A stretch of 32,859 nt of DNA from Candidatus Woesearchaeota archaeon (GCA_937906345.1 CALCXY010000061.1:1-32859), one strand, 5' to 3'. Shown: positions 1 through 7,609, numbered from the stretch's first letter. Program-made: numbers and translations. The notes: a model not told the origin generated them from the sequence alone.

Positions 1-1158
1 TGCTTCTTCATCAGTGATATCCAAAGCCATTCCATTAAGAACATTAAAATATTCACTTTGAACAATATCTTCTCCACTTGAGCTAAGAATACCCAAACCA
101 CCATTATTATTCTTACCTAAAATTCCTGAAATTGTTTCTTTTGCATTATTATGATCATCTTGAAGTTTTAATTCATGTTCGTTTATCGCAGATATTCCAA
201 ATTGCCCTCCAAGAACTCCAATTCCTTGTTCTGATTCTATCTCCTTCTTTTTTTCAAGTAGAGGTTTATCTTTAAATATTACAATATATCCTTGATAATT
301 AGGAGTTTCAGGTTCAATACTGCTTATACCTAACTGTCCAACTTCTTGAGGAAATTTAGGTTCAGCCAACAACAACTTCTCCCCAACATCATACACTTCC
401 TTAGTAGTTTCTAATGTCATTGTAAGAGGTTCATCAGGATTACATGCTCCTCCAGCAACAGTACAAGAATCATCAACCTCTCCTTCAATAGTAATTGTTG
501 CCTTAAAAGTAAGTGAAATTAGAGTCTTATCAGCACATTCATTACTGCAGGAATTAGCTTCAGGAGTTTCACCTTCTTTACAAGTATTACATATTAAAAG
601 ATCCATATCTATTCCCTTAACATTCAAAAAAATATCCATATCTCCTGGTTGTTGATCTGAGGGAACAGTAAAAGTTGCTGTAAATGTTTCTTCCTTTTCA
701 ACATTATTACCTAATTTATTAAATAAGATTCCATATTTTCCTTTCAATGCAGAACTAAAACCCATTTCAATTTCAGTACTAACAGAATCATATAAACCAA
801 AATCATTAGATACTACATTATTTTCATCTTCTACACCATTAGGTTTAAAGAAAAAATATTTACCAGTAACAGCACCATTACCATCTTTTAAATTTAAATA
901 GTTTCCAGAAGCAACAATATCATTTGGCCCAAAAGGATTCTGAAAAACATTAAACTTCAATTGAACCTGATCATCTGGAAAAAAGGAAGGTGCATTACTC
1001 ATTGGAACAAAAGTCCCTGATGAAGGATCTAATATTTCAATTCCTGTAGTAATGAAGAAATCTTGAACAGCAAAGTCTCCTGCTTGACCAATAGGTCCTT
1101 GAGAACAAGAATTTAAAAATAATAATAACACTATTAAAAATACACCCTTTTTATACAT
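1..1158 (-). CDS. Secreted subtilisin-like (S8) protease, N-terminal part (partial)
   Basis: An open frame starts at the ATG at 1158 and runs off the left edge, with 386 codons visible. Residues 1-18 form a signal peptide (MYKKGVFLIVLLLFLNSC) with a possible lipobox LNSC, so the protein may be a lipoprotein. Residues about 20-280 are a beta-rich, Cys-containing region of no recognised family. From about residue 290 the sequence resembles the inhibitor I9 propeptide of subtilases: a YIVIFKDKP strand, a central H-x-NA segment, and an ending YFNVLNGMALDITDEEA that matches the usual Y-x-x-xNGFA-x-LT-x-EEA pattern. The catalytic Asp/His/Ser domain would lie beyond the edge, so the S8 assignment is inferred from the propeptide only. 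It is probably exported and self-processed. It is followed upstream by the VapBC module on the same strand. Confidence 0.7.
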   Translation of the reverse strand, partial: MYKKGVFLIVLLLFLNSCSQGPIGQAGDFAVQDFFITTGIEILDPSSGTFVPMSNAPSFFPDDQVQLKFNVFQNPFGPNDIVASGNYLNLKDGNGAVTGKYFFFKPNGVEDENNVVSNDFGLYDSVSTEIEMGFSSALKGKYGILFNKLGNNVEKEETFTATFTVPSDQQPGDMDIFLNVKGIDMDLLICNTCKEGETPEANSCSNECADKTLISLTFKATITIEGEVDDSCTVAGGACNPDEPLTMTLETTKEVYDVGEKLLLAEPKFPQEVGQLGISSIEPETPNYQGYIVIFKDKPLLEKKKEIESEQGIGVLGGQFGISAINEHELKLQDDHNNAKETISGILGKNNNGGLGILSSSGEDIVQSEYFNVLNGMALDITDEEA

Positions 1159-1192
1159 ATTAAGTATATATTACAATTTTCAATTTATATAA

Positions 1193-1570
1193 TTAACTAT
1201 TATCATTACCTAAATCAACCCTTTTAAGACCAATTCTATCATACACTTTATCAGAACTAATTATTACATCCTCTTCACAAGAAGCAGCATGAAAAGCATC
1301 AAAAACATTAAAATCATATCTAGAAATATAGGTAGCAGCTCTTAATGAAATTATTCTATCTTTTTCATTTATTGATACTAACTCAAATAAATTTGCAAAA
1401 GTTTCATTAATGGGAAGATGTAGTCTTTTACATAATAATGCTAATTCTAATGCACAAGATAAAGAAGTAGATATATTTCCTTTATTTTTTTTAAGAATTT
1501 TTAATGCATTACCTTTTAACCAATCAGATGGTTTTAATAAAGCTAATAAAAAATCAGTATCTGCAAACAT
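1193..1570 (-). CDS. vapC: VapC-type PIN-domain ribonuclease toxin
   Basis: This 125-residue protein has the size and acidic-residue spacing of VapC toxins, Mg2+-dependent RNases that cleave tRNA or rRNA. D4 and D6 are in the first strand (MFADTDF), E42 is in the helix ALELALL, D91 is in NVFDAFHAA, and D107/D111 are in SSDKVYD. Together they form the PIN active site. The gene begins 1 nt after the stop of the AbrB-type antitoxin at 1572, so the two are surely co-transcribed. The family call rests on motif positions. The target RNA cannot be told from sequence. Confidence 0.85.
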   Translation of the reverse strand: MFADTDFLLALLKPSDWLKGNALKILKKNKGNISTSLSCALELALLCKRLHLPINETFANLFELVSINEKDRIISLRAATYISRYDFNVFDAFHAASCEEDVIISSDKVYDRIGLKRVDLGNDNS

Positions 1571-1571
1571 T

Positions 1572-1802
1572 TTAAAGTATCTCTTTTTGAGCTTGTTGTC
1601 TTGCCATAGCCTTTAATTCTTGAATTGTAAATTTATCTATTCCTTTCCCAATTTTTTGCAATGCTTTTAATGGATCTTTAGCTATAGGAACTAAAACAAT
1701 CTCCTTTGGAGTTTCTACAATAGCAAACTTTTTTCCATATTTTGTTAATATTCCCCCTCCTAAAGTAACTCTTCCCCTATGATCTGCATAAGCTGTTTTC
1801 AT
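1572..1802 (-). CDS. vapB: AbrB/SpoVT-type antitoxin (VapB partner of the PIN toxin)
   Basis: The 76-residue form starting at 1802 is a swapped-hairpin AbrB-like DNA-binding protein (MKTAYADHRGRVTLGGG, then KYGKKFAIVETPKEIVLVPI) with a helical C-terminal tail likely to bind the toxin. The frame stays open up to an ATG at 1907 (111 residues). I prefer 1802 because the AbrB fold starts there and a TATA box (1829-1836) and a 10-bp direct repeat lie just upstream. However, a second TATA-like site (1930-1937) sits exactly 26 nt before 1907, so the longer form or two promoters are possible. It represses its own operon by family precedent and lies 1 nt upstream of the toxin gene. Confidence 0.75.
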   Translation of the reverse strand: MKTAYADHRGRVTLGGGILTKYGKKFAIVETPKEIVLVPIAKDPLKALQKIGKGIDKFTIQELKAMARQQAQKEIL

Positions 1803-1830
1803 TGTGGGTAATATTATACTATTGTGGGTA
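1801..1830 (-). promoter_or_regulatory. Direct-repeat operator candidate of the vapBC operon
   Basis: The 10-mer ATTGTGGGTA occurs exactly twice, at 1801-1810 and 1821-1830, a 20-bp period that places both copies on one DNA face. On the coding strand the repeats lie between the TATA box (1829-1836) and the ATG at 1802. That is where an AbrB-type autorepressor would block transcription. Its operator role is inferred. Confidence 0.45.
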
Positions 1831-1927
1831 TATAAAGGTTTTGATTCTGAGCGAAGCGAAGAATCATAACTGTCAAAATTTTTAATTTTGTAATGTTTTG
1901 TTTCCATAGATAGTCTATTATTTTCGA

Positions 1928-1972
1928 GATTTATAAGTACTTTGTCTACTTGTCTTGTGGTTCGAAAACCTT
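1928..1972. repeat. Dispersed TATA-plus-15-mer element, copy 1
   Basis: The 15-mer CTACTTGTCTTGTGG (1946-1960) is identical to one at 15074-15088. In both places it sits about 12.5 nt from the centre of an AT-rich TATA-like box (here 1930-1937), and similarity continues weakly for about 15 nt further. Both copies lie upstream of a minus-strand toxin-antitoxin operon with an AbrB-type antitoxin. It could be a shared upstream regulatory site, a plus-strand promoter, or a remnant of a repeated sequence. Confidence 0.5.
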
Positions 1973-1979
1973 CCGAGAA

Positions 1980-3029
1980 TTATTTCTTAAAAAAAACCAT
2001 AATTATAGAACCAATTCCTAAAACTATTGCTAAACATTTTACAATCCACCATATAACTGGAACATGAAGTAACACTAAAAATAAAATAATTCCTAACAAC
2101 ATTGCCCAAACAATATGTTGTTTCTTTAAAATTAATCTTCCTAAAAATAGTGCAGAAAAAATAATTCCAAAACATACTGCTAACGCAAATAATAATGCAA
2201 ATAATATTGCAAAAGGAATTCCAATTATAGTAATTATCAAAAATAACATAATAAAAGGAAACGCAATTAAAGTGATTAATCCAATAAGGAATACTTTCCA
2301 GAAGTCACTTTTAATTTTACTAGCAGCATTATCTGAAAATTTAGGCATTGCAAACGCAACAATTAATGCAAAGATAAGGAATAAAATCTTTTTATAAAAT
2401 ATCTTATGTTTTTTCCCAGATTTATATTTATCTTTTTTAGTTAGTTCACCTTTTATTTGATTTCTCTCTAAAGTAGGTATTGATTTTGTAGAATATTCTA
2501 AGTTTCCACTAATTTGTGCGTTTTCAGTTAGTTTAATATCTTGAGCATACGCCTTAACATTGCCCTCAACAATACTATCTAAAATAAAATCTCCACCTTT
2601 ATATTTAATATCTCCAGTTATCTCACTTGAAACTGAAAATGCTCCACCATTAACATGAATATTCCCTACAACTTTTTCACTTTTGATTTCAATATTTCCA
2701 CCATTAGCAGTGATATCTCCTGTTACATCCCCAAGAATTTCAATATTGCCTCCATTGGCAATAATATTTCCTACAACTTTATTATTAACAACTATATTCC
2801 CTGCACCAATTAAAATATCTCCTGTAACTAACGAATTTACAGTAACATCTCCTCCAAAAACAAAAAGATCTCCTTCAATAGGTGCATTAACTTGAGCTTG
2901 TCCTGCTACAACATATAAATCTTCATTAGAAGGTTCCATTACAATAAGTTCCTCCCCTTTAACTAAAGTAAACGCAGAAACAGAAGTAATTAATAATAAG
3001 AATAACAAGAGATATGTAAATTTCTTCAT
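1980..3029 (-). CDS. Membrane protein with bactofilin-like beta-solenoid ectodomain
   Basis: This protein has 349 residues. Residues 1-20 are a signal peptide (KKFTYLLLFLLLITSVSA). Residues about 28-195 consist of short repeated turns of the type GDI-x-ANGGNIEI and VVGNI-x-VNGGAF, a right-handed beta-solenoid like that of polymer-forming (bactofilin-type) proteins. After a Lys-rich linker the C-terminal 140 residues hold about four hydrophobic spans (for example ILFLIFALIVAFAMP and IMLFLIITIIGIPFAILFAL). The layout suggests a membrane-embedded protein exposing a rigid solenoid, perhaps a scaffold at the cell surface. The role is inferred. A TATA-like sequence is centred near 3053, 24 nt before the ATG. 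Confidence 0.75.
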   Translation of the reverse strand: MKKFTYLLLFLLLITSVSAFTLVKGEELIVMEPSNEDLYVVAGQAQVNAPIEGDLFVFGGDVTVNSLVTGDILIGAGNIVVNNKVVGNIIANGGNIEILGDVTGDITANGGNIEIKSEKVVGNIHVNGGAFSVSSEITGDIKYKGGDFILDSIVEGNVKAYAQDIKLTENAQISGNLEYSTKSIPTLERNQIKGELTKKDKYKSGKKHKIFYKKILFLIFALIVAFAMPKFSDNAASKIKSDFWKVFLIGLITLIAFPFIMLFLIITIIGIPFAILFALLFALAVCFGIIFSALFLGRLILKKQHIVWAMLLGIILFLVLLHVPVIWWIVKCLAIVLGIGSIIMVFFKK

Positions 3030-3107
3030 TATATTACATAAATGCTTGATTTATTTAAGGTTTTCTAAATAAGTACATTTTATAAACAAATAAATAATTC
3101 TAACCTT

Positions 3108-3842
3108 ATGGCAAAAGATTTAGAAAAAATAGTAAAAAAAGATCCTATTCCTTTCAAAATATTAAGAGGATTAGCTTATCCTGTAGTTGGTTTTGCAACA
3201 GGTTACATCACATCCGGAGGAAATCTTGATACTGCAAGACAATATACTGAATTTGCAACTATAGGTGGCTTAATGACTGAAGGAGTGTATGAACTCATCA
3301 CAGAACCATATGATTTTTTCTTTAAAGGAGGATATAAAAATATATGGAATTATATTCCATTTCTTGGTTTATTAGAAAAACGAAAAAGTAGGAAAATAGA
3401 AGAAAATTTACCAACACCTCCAGAACCACCAACACCGCCTACTCCACCAAAATCTCCTAGGAAAAATTCAGGATTACATATAAATGTCTCTATTTCTTTT
3501 CCAGAACCTTTTGAATCTATGATTGCAGGAGGATTAGCTGCATTAATCGGAGTATATTTTATAGATTTTGAAGCAATGGTATTTGAACACATTTTTGATT
3601 ATAACCCTATAGAACTCCTTCATGATGCTATACATTTTACATATCAACATATTCCTAATTTAAATCAGGATTATCCAGATATTTCTAAGTTAAATGCTGC
3701 TTCTATGGAACCTAACTTAACTCAACTTAGAGATATAATTCCAAAAAAAGAATTATTCGGAATGGGAGCTGGATTTGGAGCATTAAGACTAGGAATTAAA
3801 ACCCTAAAAGAAAGAATATATGCGCAGCCTAAACCTGCTTAA
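3108..3842 (+). CDS. Unknown protein with proline-rich linker and hydrophobic segments
   Basis: This 244-residue protein matches no family I recognise. The N-terminal part (1-90) contains a Gly-rich hydrophobic stretch (GLAYPVVGFATGYITSGG). Residues 101-118 are a Pro/Thr-rich linker (PTPPEPPTPPTPPKSP). Residues about 136-152 (MIAGGLAALIGVYFI) could span the membrane, and the end carries another Gly-rich hydrophobic segment (FGMGAGFGALRLG). There is no signal peptide. A TATA box TTTTATAAAC (3078-3087) is centred 26 nt before the ATG, typical of a leaderless transcript here. Its stop overlaps the stop of the convergent deaminase gene by 4 nt. Confidence 0.7.
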   Translation: MAKDLEKIVKKDPIPFKILRGLAYPVVGFATGYITSGGNLDTARQYTEFATIGGLMTEGVYELITEPYDFFFKGGYKNIWNYIPFLGLLEKRKSRKIEENLPTPPEPPTPPTPPKSPRKNSGLHINVSISFPEPFESMIAGGLAALIGVYFIDFEAMVFEHIFDYNPIELLHDAIHFTYQHIPNLNQDYPDISKLNAASMEPNLTQLRDIIPKKELFGMGAGFGALRLGIKTLKERIYAQPKPA

Positions 3843-4282
3843 TTCAACAACAATCCCTTACACTCATTCCTCATAAAATCCTTATGTAATTGTAATTTTG
3901 GAGTTCCTTTATTAAAAACTTCTTCACACCTAATTAAAACTCTTTGATTAAAGATTTCATTTTTATCGTCCATACTTGCTCCATAAACTACTCCTTCAAT
4001 TTGTGCCCAAACACATGCTGAAGCACACATAGGACAAGGTTCAAAAGTAGTGTATAGCCAGCAGCCTTCAAGATTATGAGAATCTAATTTCTTTGCAGCA
4101 TTTGTTATTGCATTAATCTCACCATGGTTAATCGGATTTTTATCTCTTTTAATAGTTGTAAAACCTTCAGAGATAATCTCATCACCTTTAACAATTATAG
4201 ATGCAACAACAGATTCAAATTTCATATTTTTCTTAGCTATTTCAATAGCTCTCATCATAATTTCTTTATTGGGATGATTCAT
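3839..4282 (-). CDS. Cytidine deaminase-like nucleobase/nucleoside deaminase (GuaD/TadA family)
   Basis: This 147-residue protein is a complete zinc-dependent deaminase. The zinc site is H53-G-E55 (INHGEINAI) and P-C83-P-M-C86 (EPCPMCASACVWA), where E55 is the proton shuttle. The motif context and the ending with a helix around KLQLHKDFMRN fit guanine deaminase GuaD-like enzymes as well as tRNA adenosine deaminases. Substrate cannot be decided by eye. GuaD-like activity (guanine to xanthine) would be purine salvage, TadA-like would be tRNA wobble editing. TATA centre near 4308, 26 nt before the ATG, indicates its own promoter. It is convergent with the preceding gene. Confidence 0.85.
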   Translation of the reverse strand: MNHPNKEIMMRAIEIAKKNMKFESVVASIIVKGDEIISEGFTTIKRDKNPINHGEINAITNAAKKLDSHNLEGCWLYTTFEPCPMCASACVWAQIEGVVYGASMDDKNEIFNQRVLIRCEEVFNKGTPKLQLHKDFMRNECKGLLLN

Positions 4283-4332
4283 AAAACAGTAAGAACTAAT
4301 TTATTTTATAAATTTATCTAATTTAAAAAAAA

Positions 4333-4578
4333 TTATTCATAAACATCTTTACGATGATCAAAACAATTAATGATAATAGAATCCTTCTCAATACGATAAA
4401 CTATTCTATATGGGGCAACCCTAATAGTCCTATGACCTTTTAAATCATATCTTAATGGTTTTCCAGATTTTGGTGATTGATCTAACTTCTTAAGTTGTTT
4501 GATAATCTTTAATCTAATATCTTTATTTTTAATTTTCTTGAACTCTTTTTTGAATTCATCTGAAAATAGTATTTTCAT
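4333..4578 (-). CDS. relE: RelE/ParE-superfamily toxin
   Basis: The 81-residue form from the ATG at 4578 starts MKILFSDEFKKEFKKI and ends in a typical RelE core: GKPLRYDLKGHRTIRVAPYRIVYRIEK, then a strand and the basic end FDHRKDVYE. RelE toxins cleave mRNA in the ribosomal A site, using Arg/Lys/Tyr residues such as those in the R-x-APYRIVYR strand. A purine-rich GAGAGG lies 5 nt before this ATG. The frame continues upstream to a TTG at 4617, which I reject because the family N-terminus is at 4578. It lies 35 nt after the stop of its AbrB-type antitoxin, in one operon. Confidence 0.85.
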   Translation of the reverse strand: MKILFSDEFKKEFKKIKNKDIRLKIIKQLKKLDQSPKSGKPLRYDLKGHRTIRVAPYRIVYRIEKDSIIINCFDHRKDVYE

Positions 4579-4613
4579 TTTTCCTCTCAACAATCTAAGA
4601 AATCTTCGATTCC

Positions 4614-4889
4614 TCAACTCATTAATAAATCATCAATCTCTTCATCAGCCATTTTAGTATCTGCTTTAGTAGATTTACCTTTCTTAATTCCATCTTCACT
4701 TTTTCTAATAGTATCTAACAACATCATATCACTTCTTAGAGATTCTTTATTGATAGGTTTTAGCAATATGTTACCATCTTCATTAAATACTAAAAATTGT
4801 GTTGATGGTTTTATACCTGCATCTTTCCTAACATCAGAAGGAATTACAACTTGTCCGTTTTGAGATATTTTAGTTAAAGATACTTCCAT
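4614..4889 (-). CDS. AbrB/MazE-family antitoxin of the RelE-type toxin
   Basis: This 91-residue protein begins with a complete AbrB swapped-hairpin domain (SQNGQVVIPSDVRKDAGIKPSTQF, then FLVFNEDGNILLKPI). It is followed by a charged, helical tail (residues 50-91) likely to wrap the toxin. It precedes the RelE-like gene in the same operon. Unlike most genes here it has a real Shine-Dalgarno sequence, AAGGTGATC at 4893-4901, matching the archaeal 16S 3' end. Transcription would start inside the palindrome at 4923-4952, which is the expected place for autorepression. Confidence 0.85.
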   Translation of the reverse strand: MEVSLTKISQNGQVVIPSDVRKDAGIKPSTQFLVFNEDGNILLKPINKESLRSDMMLLDTIRKSEDGIKKGKSTKADTKMADEEIDDLLMS

Positions 4890-4892
4890 TTA

Positions 4893-4901
4893 GATCACCT
4901 T
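4893..4901 (-). promoter_or_regulatory. Strong Shine-Dalgarno site
   Basis: On the minus strand the sequence AAGGTGATC stands 3 nt before the antitoxin ATG at 4889. It is complementary to the archaeal 16S rRNA 3' end and fixes this start codon. It shows that this archaeon uses both SD-led and leaderless initiation. Confidence 0.7.
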
Positions 4902-4922
4902 GGGAAAATTTTTATTATATTT

Positions 4923-4952
4923 ACAATATATTTTAATATTAAAACATATTGT
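4923..4952 (-). promoter_or_regulatory. 30-bp palindromic operator of the AbrB/RelE module
   Basis: Two 15-bp arms (left arm ACAATATATTTTAAT) form an inverted repeat with a single mismatch. It lies directly downstream of a TATA box (minus-strand TTTATATA, 4954-4961), so the predicted start of transcription near 4930 falls inside it. It is probably bound by the antitoxin. AT richness makes some palindromes likely by chance, but 14 of 15 pairs at this position is unlikely to be accidental. Confidence 0.55.
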
Positions 4953-5037
4953 ATATATAAATCTTTTGGTTTTTTGGGATTAATATAATAATAGGATATA
5001 CGAAAACTTTATGTAGGTCTACACTTCAATTAATAAT

Positions 5038-5412
5038 ATGGATATCCTTAAATTAAACAAAAAAGCATGGGATGAAATTGGTGAAAAAGCAGCCTATCCC
5101 AATATCAAGAACAAAAAATACTTAGAGACCTTTAATCTATTTTGCAGCAAACTTCCTAAAAATGCTTCTGTTCTTGACTTTGGTTGTGGACCTGGACTAC
5201 CCATCACAAAAGAACTAATCAAAAGAGGTTTCAAAGTTACTGCAATTGATATTTCAGATACAATGATAAAAGAGGCCAAAAAGAATGTTCCAGAAGCAAA
5301 ATATATACAATTGTCAATGACTGGAATTGATTTTTTCATCCATGGATCACTTTCTTTAGAACTATTAATAACAATTTTTTTTAAGAAACTATTCATCCAA
5401 CCATCAGGATGA
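5038..5412 (+). pseudogene. Truncated SAM-dependent methyltransferase (5' half)
   Basis: Residues 1-99 are the start of a class I methyltransferase: SVLDFGCGPG (44-53) is motif I binding SAM, VTAIDISDTMIKEAKK (67-82) is motif II, and AKYIQLSMTGIDF (87-99) leads to where the acidic motif and catalytic half should follow. Instead the sequence from about 5335 on is the reverse strand of a GIY-YIG gene and codes for a meaningless tail ending at 5412. Family members are usually 190-250 residues, so more than half is missing. Loss through a deletion or inversion is inferred. An assembly error is also possible. Confidence 0.65.
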
Positions 5413-5669
5413 AGATCTAAATGTGCAGGAATCCTTTCAATAAATGGCCTACTAGAGCTTTTTCCAACATAAACACATTTATTTGTGCTTATATCAAAAA
5501 AGATATAACATCCATTAGAACTACTAATAGATTGATTAGTTTGAGAGAAAATTAAGTCTTTTATTTTTAAATCAACTAGCCTTATTCTATCAAGATTTTC
5601 AATCTCATCTATCAATTTTTTAATAGACCAATTTAAAACATTCTTGTTAATATCTAAAATATATTTCAA
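5094..5669 (-). pseudogene. Truncated GIY-YIG-like nuclease domain protein (5' half)
   Basis: Starting from a TTG at 5669, the first about 110 residues look like a GIY-YIG-type protein: NGCYIFFDISTNKCVYVGKS corresponds to the G-(I/C)-Y...Y-(I/V)-G core, followed by the conserved Arg in RPFIERIPAHLDLHP. The helix with the catalytic Glu is not found, because beyond about 5340 the frame reads antisense through the methyltransferase remnant down to 5094. The start is preceded by GGGGTTGTGAGAA, the same leader that precedes the next gene. The protein is therefore probably inactive. The join point lies at about 5330-5350. Confidence 0.6.
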
Positions 5670-5670
5670 T

Positions 5671-5688
5671 TCTCACAACCCCTCAATC
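5671..5688 (-). promoter_or_regulatory. Shared leader motif before a TTG start, copy 1
   Basis: On the minus strand, GATTGAGGGGTTGTGAGA ends one base before the TTG at 5669. Nearly the same sequence precedes the TTG at 7140. It may be an extended Shine-Dalgarno-like site (GGTTGTGA) or a regulatory leader element. It helps to choose these unusual TTG starts. Confidence 0.4.
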
Positions 5689-5736
5689 TTAATAGCATAA
5701 GTAAAATGTTCAATGATAATTGATTGAATATATCAC

Positions 5737-7140
5737 TCATTTTTTAAATCTCTCGAACCAAGTTGAAAATAATGATTTATTTTTAGTTTTTTTAGATGTT
5801 GGTACTAATTTTTCTGCACAAAAATCTGTACCAGATTGTTCTTTACAATAACCACTTTTACACTGATTATGATAATCACAATCTCCTTCACCTATTTCAC
5901 ACTTACAGCCATAGGTACAATAGTTTTGACCGCCCAGGTGATCTTTATGACATCCATATGCATTGGTTTTGATTAGGTAATCTGCAGTACTTTCTTCCAT
6001 AGTATCTACTACTTTATTCATCGCAGGTATTGCAACAGTTTTAATAAGATCATCATCGTCTATAGACTCTAGAATATAATTCACAATAGGATTCATTGTC
6101 TTACCTATTGTATCACTAATTGTATCGAATGCACAATCAGGACAAATTGCAACATTAGATTTTCCATAACTAATAAGATCTTCATCCAATTTTTGTAATT
6201 TTGTTGTACAAAATTTTAATTGTTTAATAAGATCATTTATATTATAATAATATTTTATGGTATCAGCACAACAAGCAATTTTTGCATCATCTCCTCTTTT
6301 ACAACCACATAACTCTTTGGCATTTACAGTTTTGATCTTTTTTGAAACAGCATAATTTTTACCATTAACTGTATAGTAAGGTATAGCAATGTTAACCTTT
6401 TCTTTACCTTCATAACATTGTTCAATTGCCTTCCTATTGATTTTACCTTCTGCACCTCGGTCTAATTCTCTTAATGTTAATAAAAAACCTGCAATATTTA
6501 CAGTAGTTCCCACTGAACTACTAGCCCCTTTTACATTAATATTTCTATTTGAATATGATCTTCTCATTTTAACACCTAAAATAGATTCAGCAGGATTTAA
6601 CTTTCCAAAGGTTTTATGTTTAACTTGCCACCCTCCAGCATATCTTTTATATCCTGAAGAACAATAATTGCAATTTATTATCTTATTAACTTTAAATCCT
6701 TTTTTCTTTAATATATCAGATAGATCATTAAAACCTTTTAATTGAGAAGTTTCACCTGAAATTCCACTCAACTTGGCATCTGTTATAGTAACTTTATTTC
6801 GATAGACTTCAATAAAATCTGGATAATAGGGATAATCTGGAATTAATTTTTTAGCAAATGCATTTGTAGCTGTAGAGTATTGTTTTCCGTTCAAAGTTCC
6901 TTTTATTAAAACTCTCCTCGGTGAATACTTTTTCTTGATTAATTCATCTGCAAAAAGTGCTGCTTCGTTTTCATCTGTTATTATTTTTGAGGCTGATCGT
7001 GCTAAATTTTCACCAACTTGAACTTCATAAACTTCTCCTTCAAAAGAAGGGAGAGTCATACCATAAGTAATAGTTATTGAATAAACAAAGAAAATTATTA
7101 AGGTAATCATAATTGAAATTTTTTTGTAATTTCTTATCAA
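5737..7140 (-). CDS. Secreted or membrane-anchored Cys-rich protein of unknown function
   Basis: I place the start at the TTG at 7140 (467 residues). It follows the GGGGGTTGTGAGA leader and gives a classic signal sequence, IRNYKKISIMITLIIFFVYS. The frame is open up to an ATG at 7227, but that would bury the signal. The mature part has several Cys clusters: NCNYCSSGY, CGCKRGDDAKIACC, CPDC and, near the end, a knot-like series CTYGCKCEIGEGDCD followed by CKSGYC. These suggest a disulphide-stabilised or metal-binding extracellular protein. The end is basic (SKKTKNKSLFSTWFERFKK). No family recognised. Confidence 0.7.
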   Translation of the reverse strand: MIRNYKKISIMITLIIFFVYSITITYGMTLPSFEGEVYEVQVGENLARSASKIITDENEAALFADELIKKKYSPRRVLIKGTLNGKQYSTATNAFAKKLIPDYPYYPDFIEVYRNKVTITDAKLSGISGETSQLKGFNDLSDILKKKGFKVNKIINCNYCSSGYKRYAGGWQVKHKTFGKLNPAESILGVKMRRSYSNRNINVKGASSSVGTTVNIAGFLLTLRELDRGAEGKINRKAIEQCYEGKEKVNIAIPYYTVNGKNYAVSKKIKTVNAKELCGCKRGDDAKIACCADTIKYYYNINDLIKQLKFCTTKLQKLDEDLISYGKSNVAICPDCAFDTISDTIGKTMNPIVNYILESIDDDDLIKTVAIPAMNKVVDTMEESTADYLIKTNAYGCHKDHLGGQNYCTYGCKCEIGEGDCDYHNQCKSGYCKEQSGTDFCAEKLVPTSKKTKNKSLFSTWFERFKK

Positions 7141-7141
7141 T

Positions 7142-7158
7142 TTCTCACAACCCCCAAT
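7142..7158 (-). promoter_or_regulatory. Shared leader motif before a TTG start, copy 2
   Basis: The minus-strand sequence GGATTGGGGGTTGTGAGAA ends just before the TTG at 7140. It matches the leader of the GIY-YIG remnant (5671-5688) except for one inserted base and one substitution. Confidence 0.4.
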
Positions 7159-7269
7159 CCCCACATCCAATTTCCATATATTACTTAGAATAATATTACA
7201 TTTATATACTTTGTCCTGTGATTCCAACTCTTAACAACATTTATTAACTTCTTATCATTAATAATTAAA

Positions 7270-7563
7270 ATGGAACCCCCTGAAACTGAATGTGGAACAT
7301 GTTCTAAAGTGTTCAGAATACCTATTGTTATTATAAAGAGATTTAAAGATTCTAATATGGGCGTAATGAAAGAACAGTTCTGCTCTAAAAAATGTAATGA
7401 TCTTCATGACAGAGCATGGAAGAATCTAAAAGACACTTGTTTTTACTGTAATAAAATAGTTGAAAATTACAATGGCGATAATGGATTCCATCTAAAATTT
7501 AAGGAAGAAAGCCGTCATCCCATTTGTGATAAGTGTTCAGAAAACCCTAAATGGAATGAATAG
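7270..7563 (+). CDS. Small zinc-binding protein, unknown function
   Basis: This 97-residue protein carries four Cys pairs: C8-x2-C11, C38-x3-C42, C57-x2-C60 and C86-x2-C89, plus H74 between the last two. That is enough for two treble-clef or ribbon-type zinc sites. The first site (FCSKKCNDLHDRAW) resembles MYM/HIT-like or transposon-associated fingers, but I cannot assign a family. A TATA-like CATTTATTAAC centred near 7243 stands 27 nt before the ATG. It is divergent from the secreted Cys-rich gene. Confidence 0.65.
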   Translation: MEPPETECGTCSKVFRIPIVIIKRFKDSNMGVMKEQFCSKKCNDLHDRAWKNLKDTCFYCNKIVENYNGDNGFHLKFKEESRHPICDKCSENPKWNE

Positions 7564-7609
7564 ATAACCCACTACAACATTTATAAATAATAACCCATCA
7601 TCTTCTTCT

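Noticed and set aside
1803-1907. N-terminal extension of the AbrB-type antitoxin up to the ATG at 1907.
   Set aside because: The extension contains a TATA box, a hairpin (GATTCT/AGAATC) and one of the direct repeats, and adds nothing to the AbrB fold. A promoter at 1930-1937 keeps it possible.
1955-1972. GTGGTTCGAAAACC looks like a tRNA T-arm.
   Set aside because: No acceptor, D or anticodon arms can be folded around it, and the second copy (15086 on) lacks the T-loop sequence.
5661-7160. The GGGGTTGTGAGAATTGAAA sequence resembles the end of archaeal CRISPR repeats.
   Set aside because: Only two imperfect copies occur, 1.5 kb apart, each directly before a start codon. There is no regular spacing, no spacers and no cas gene.
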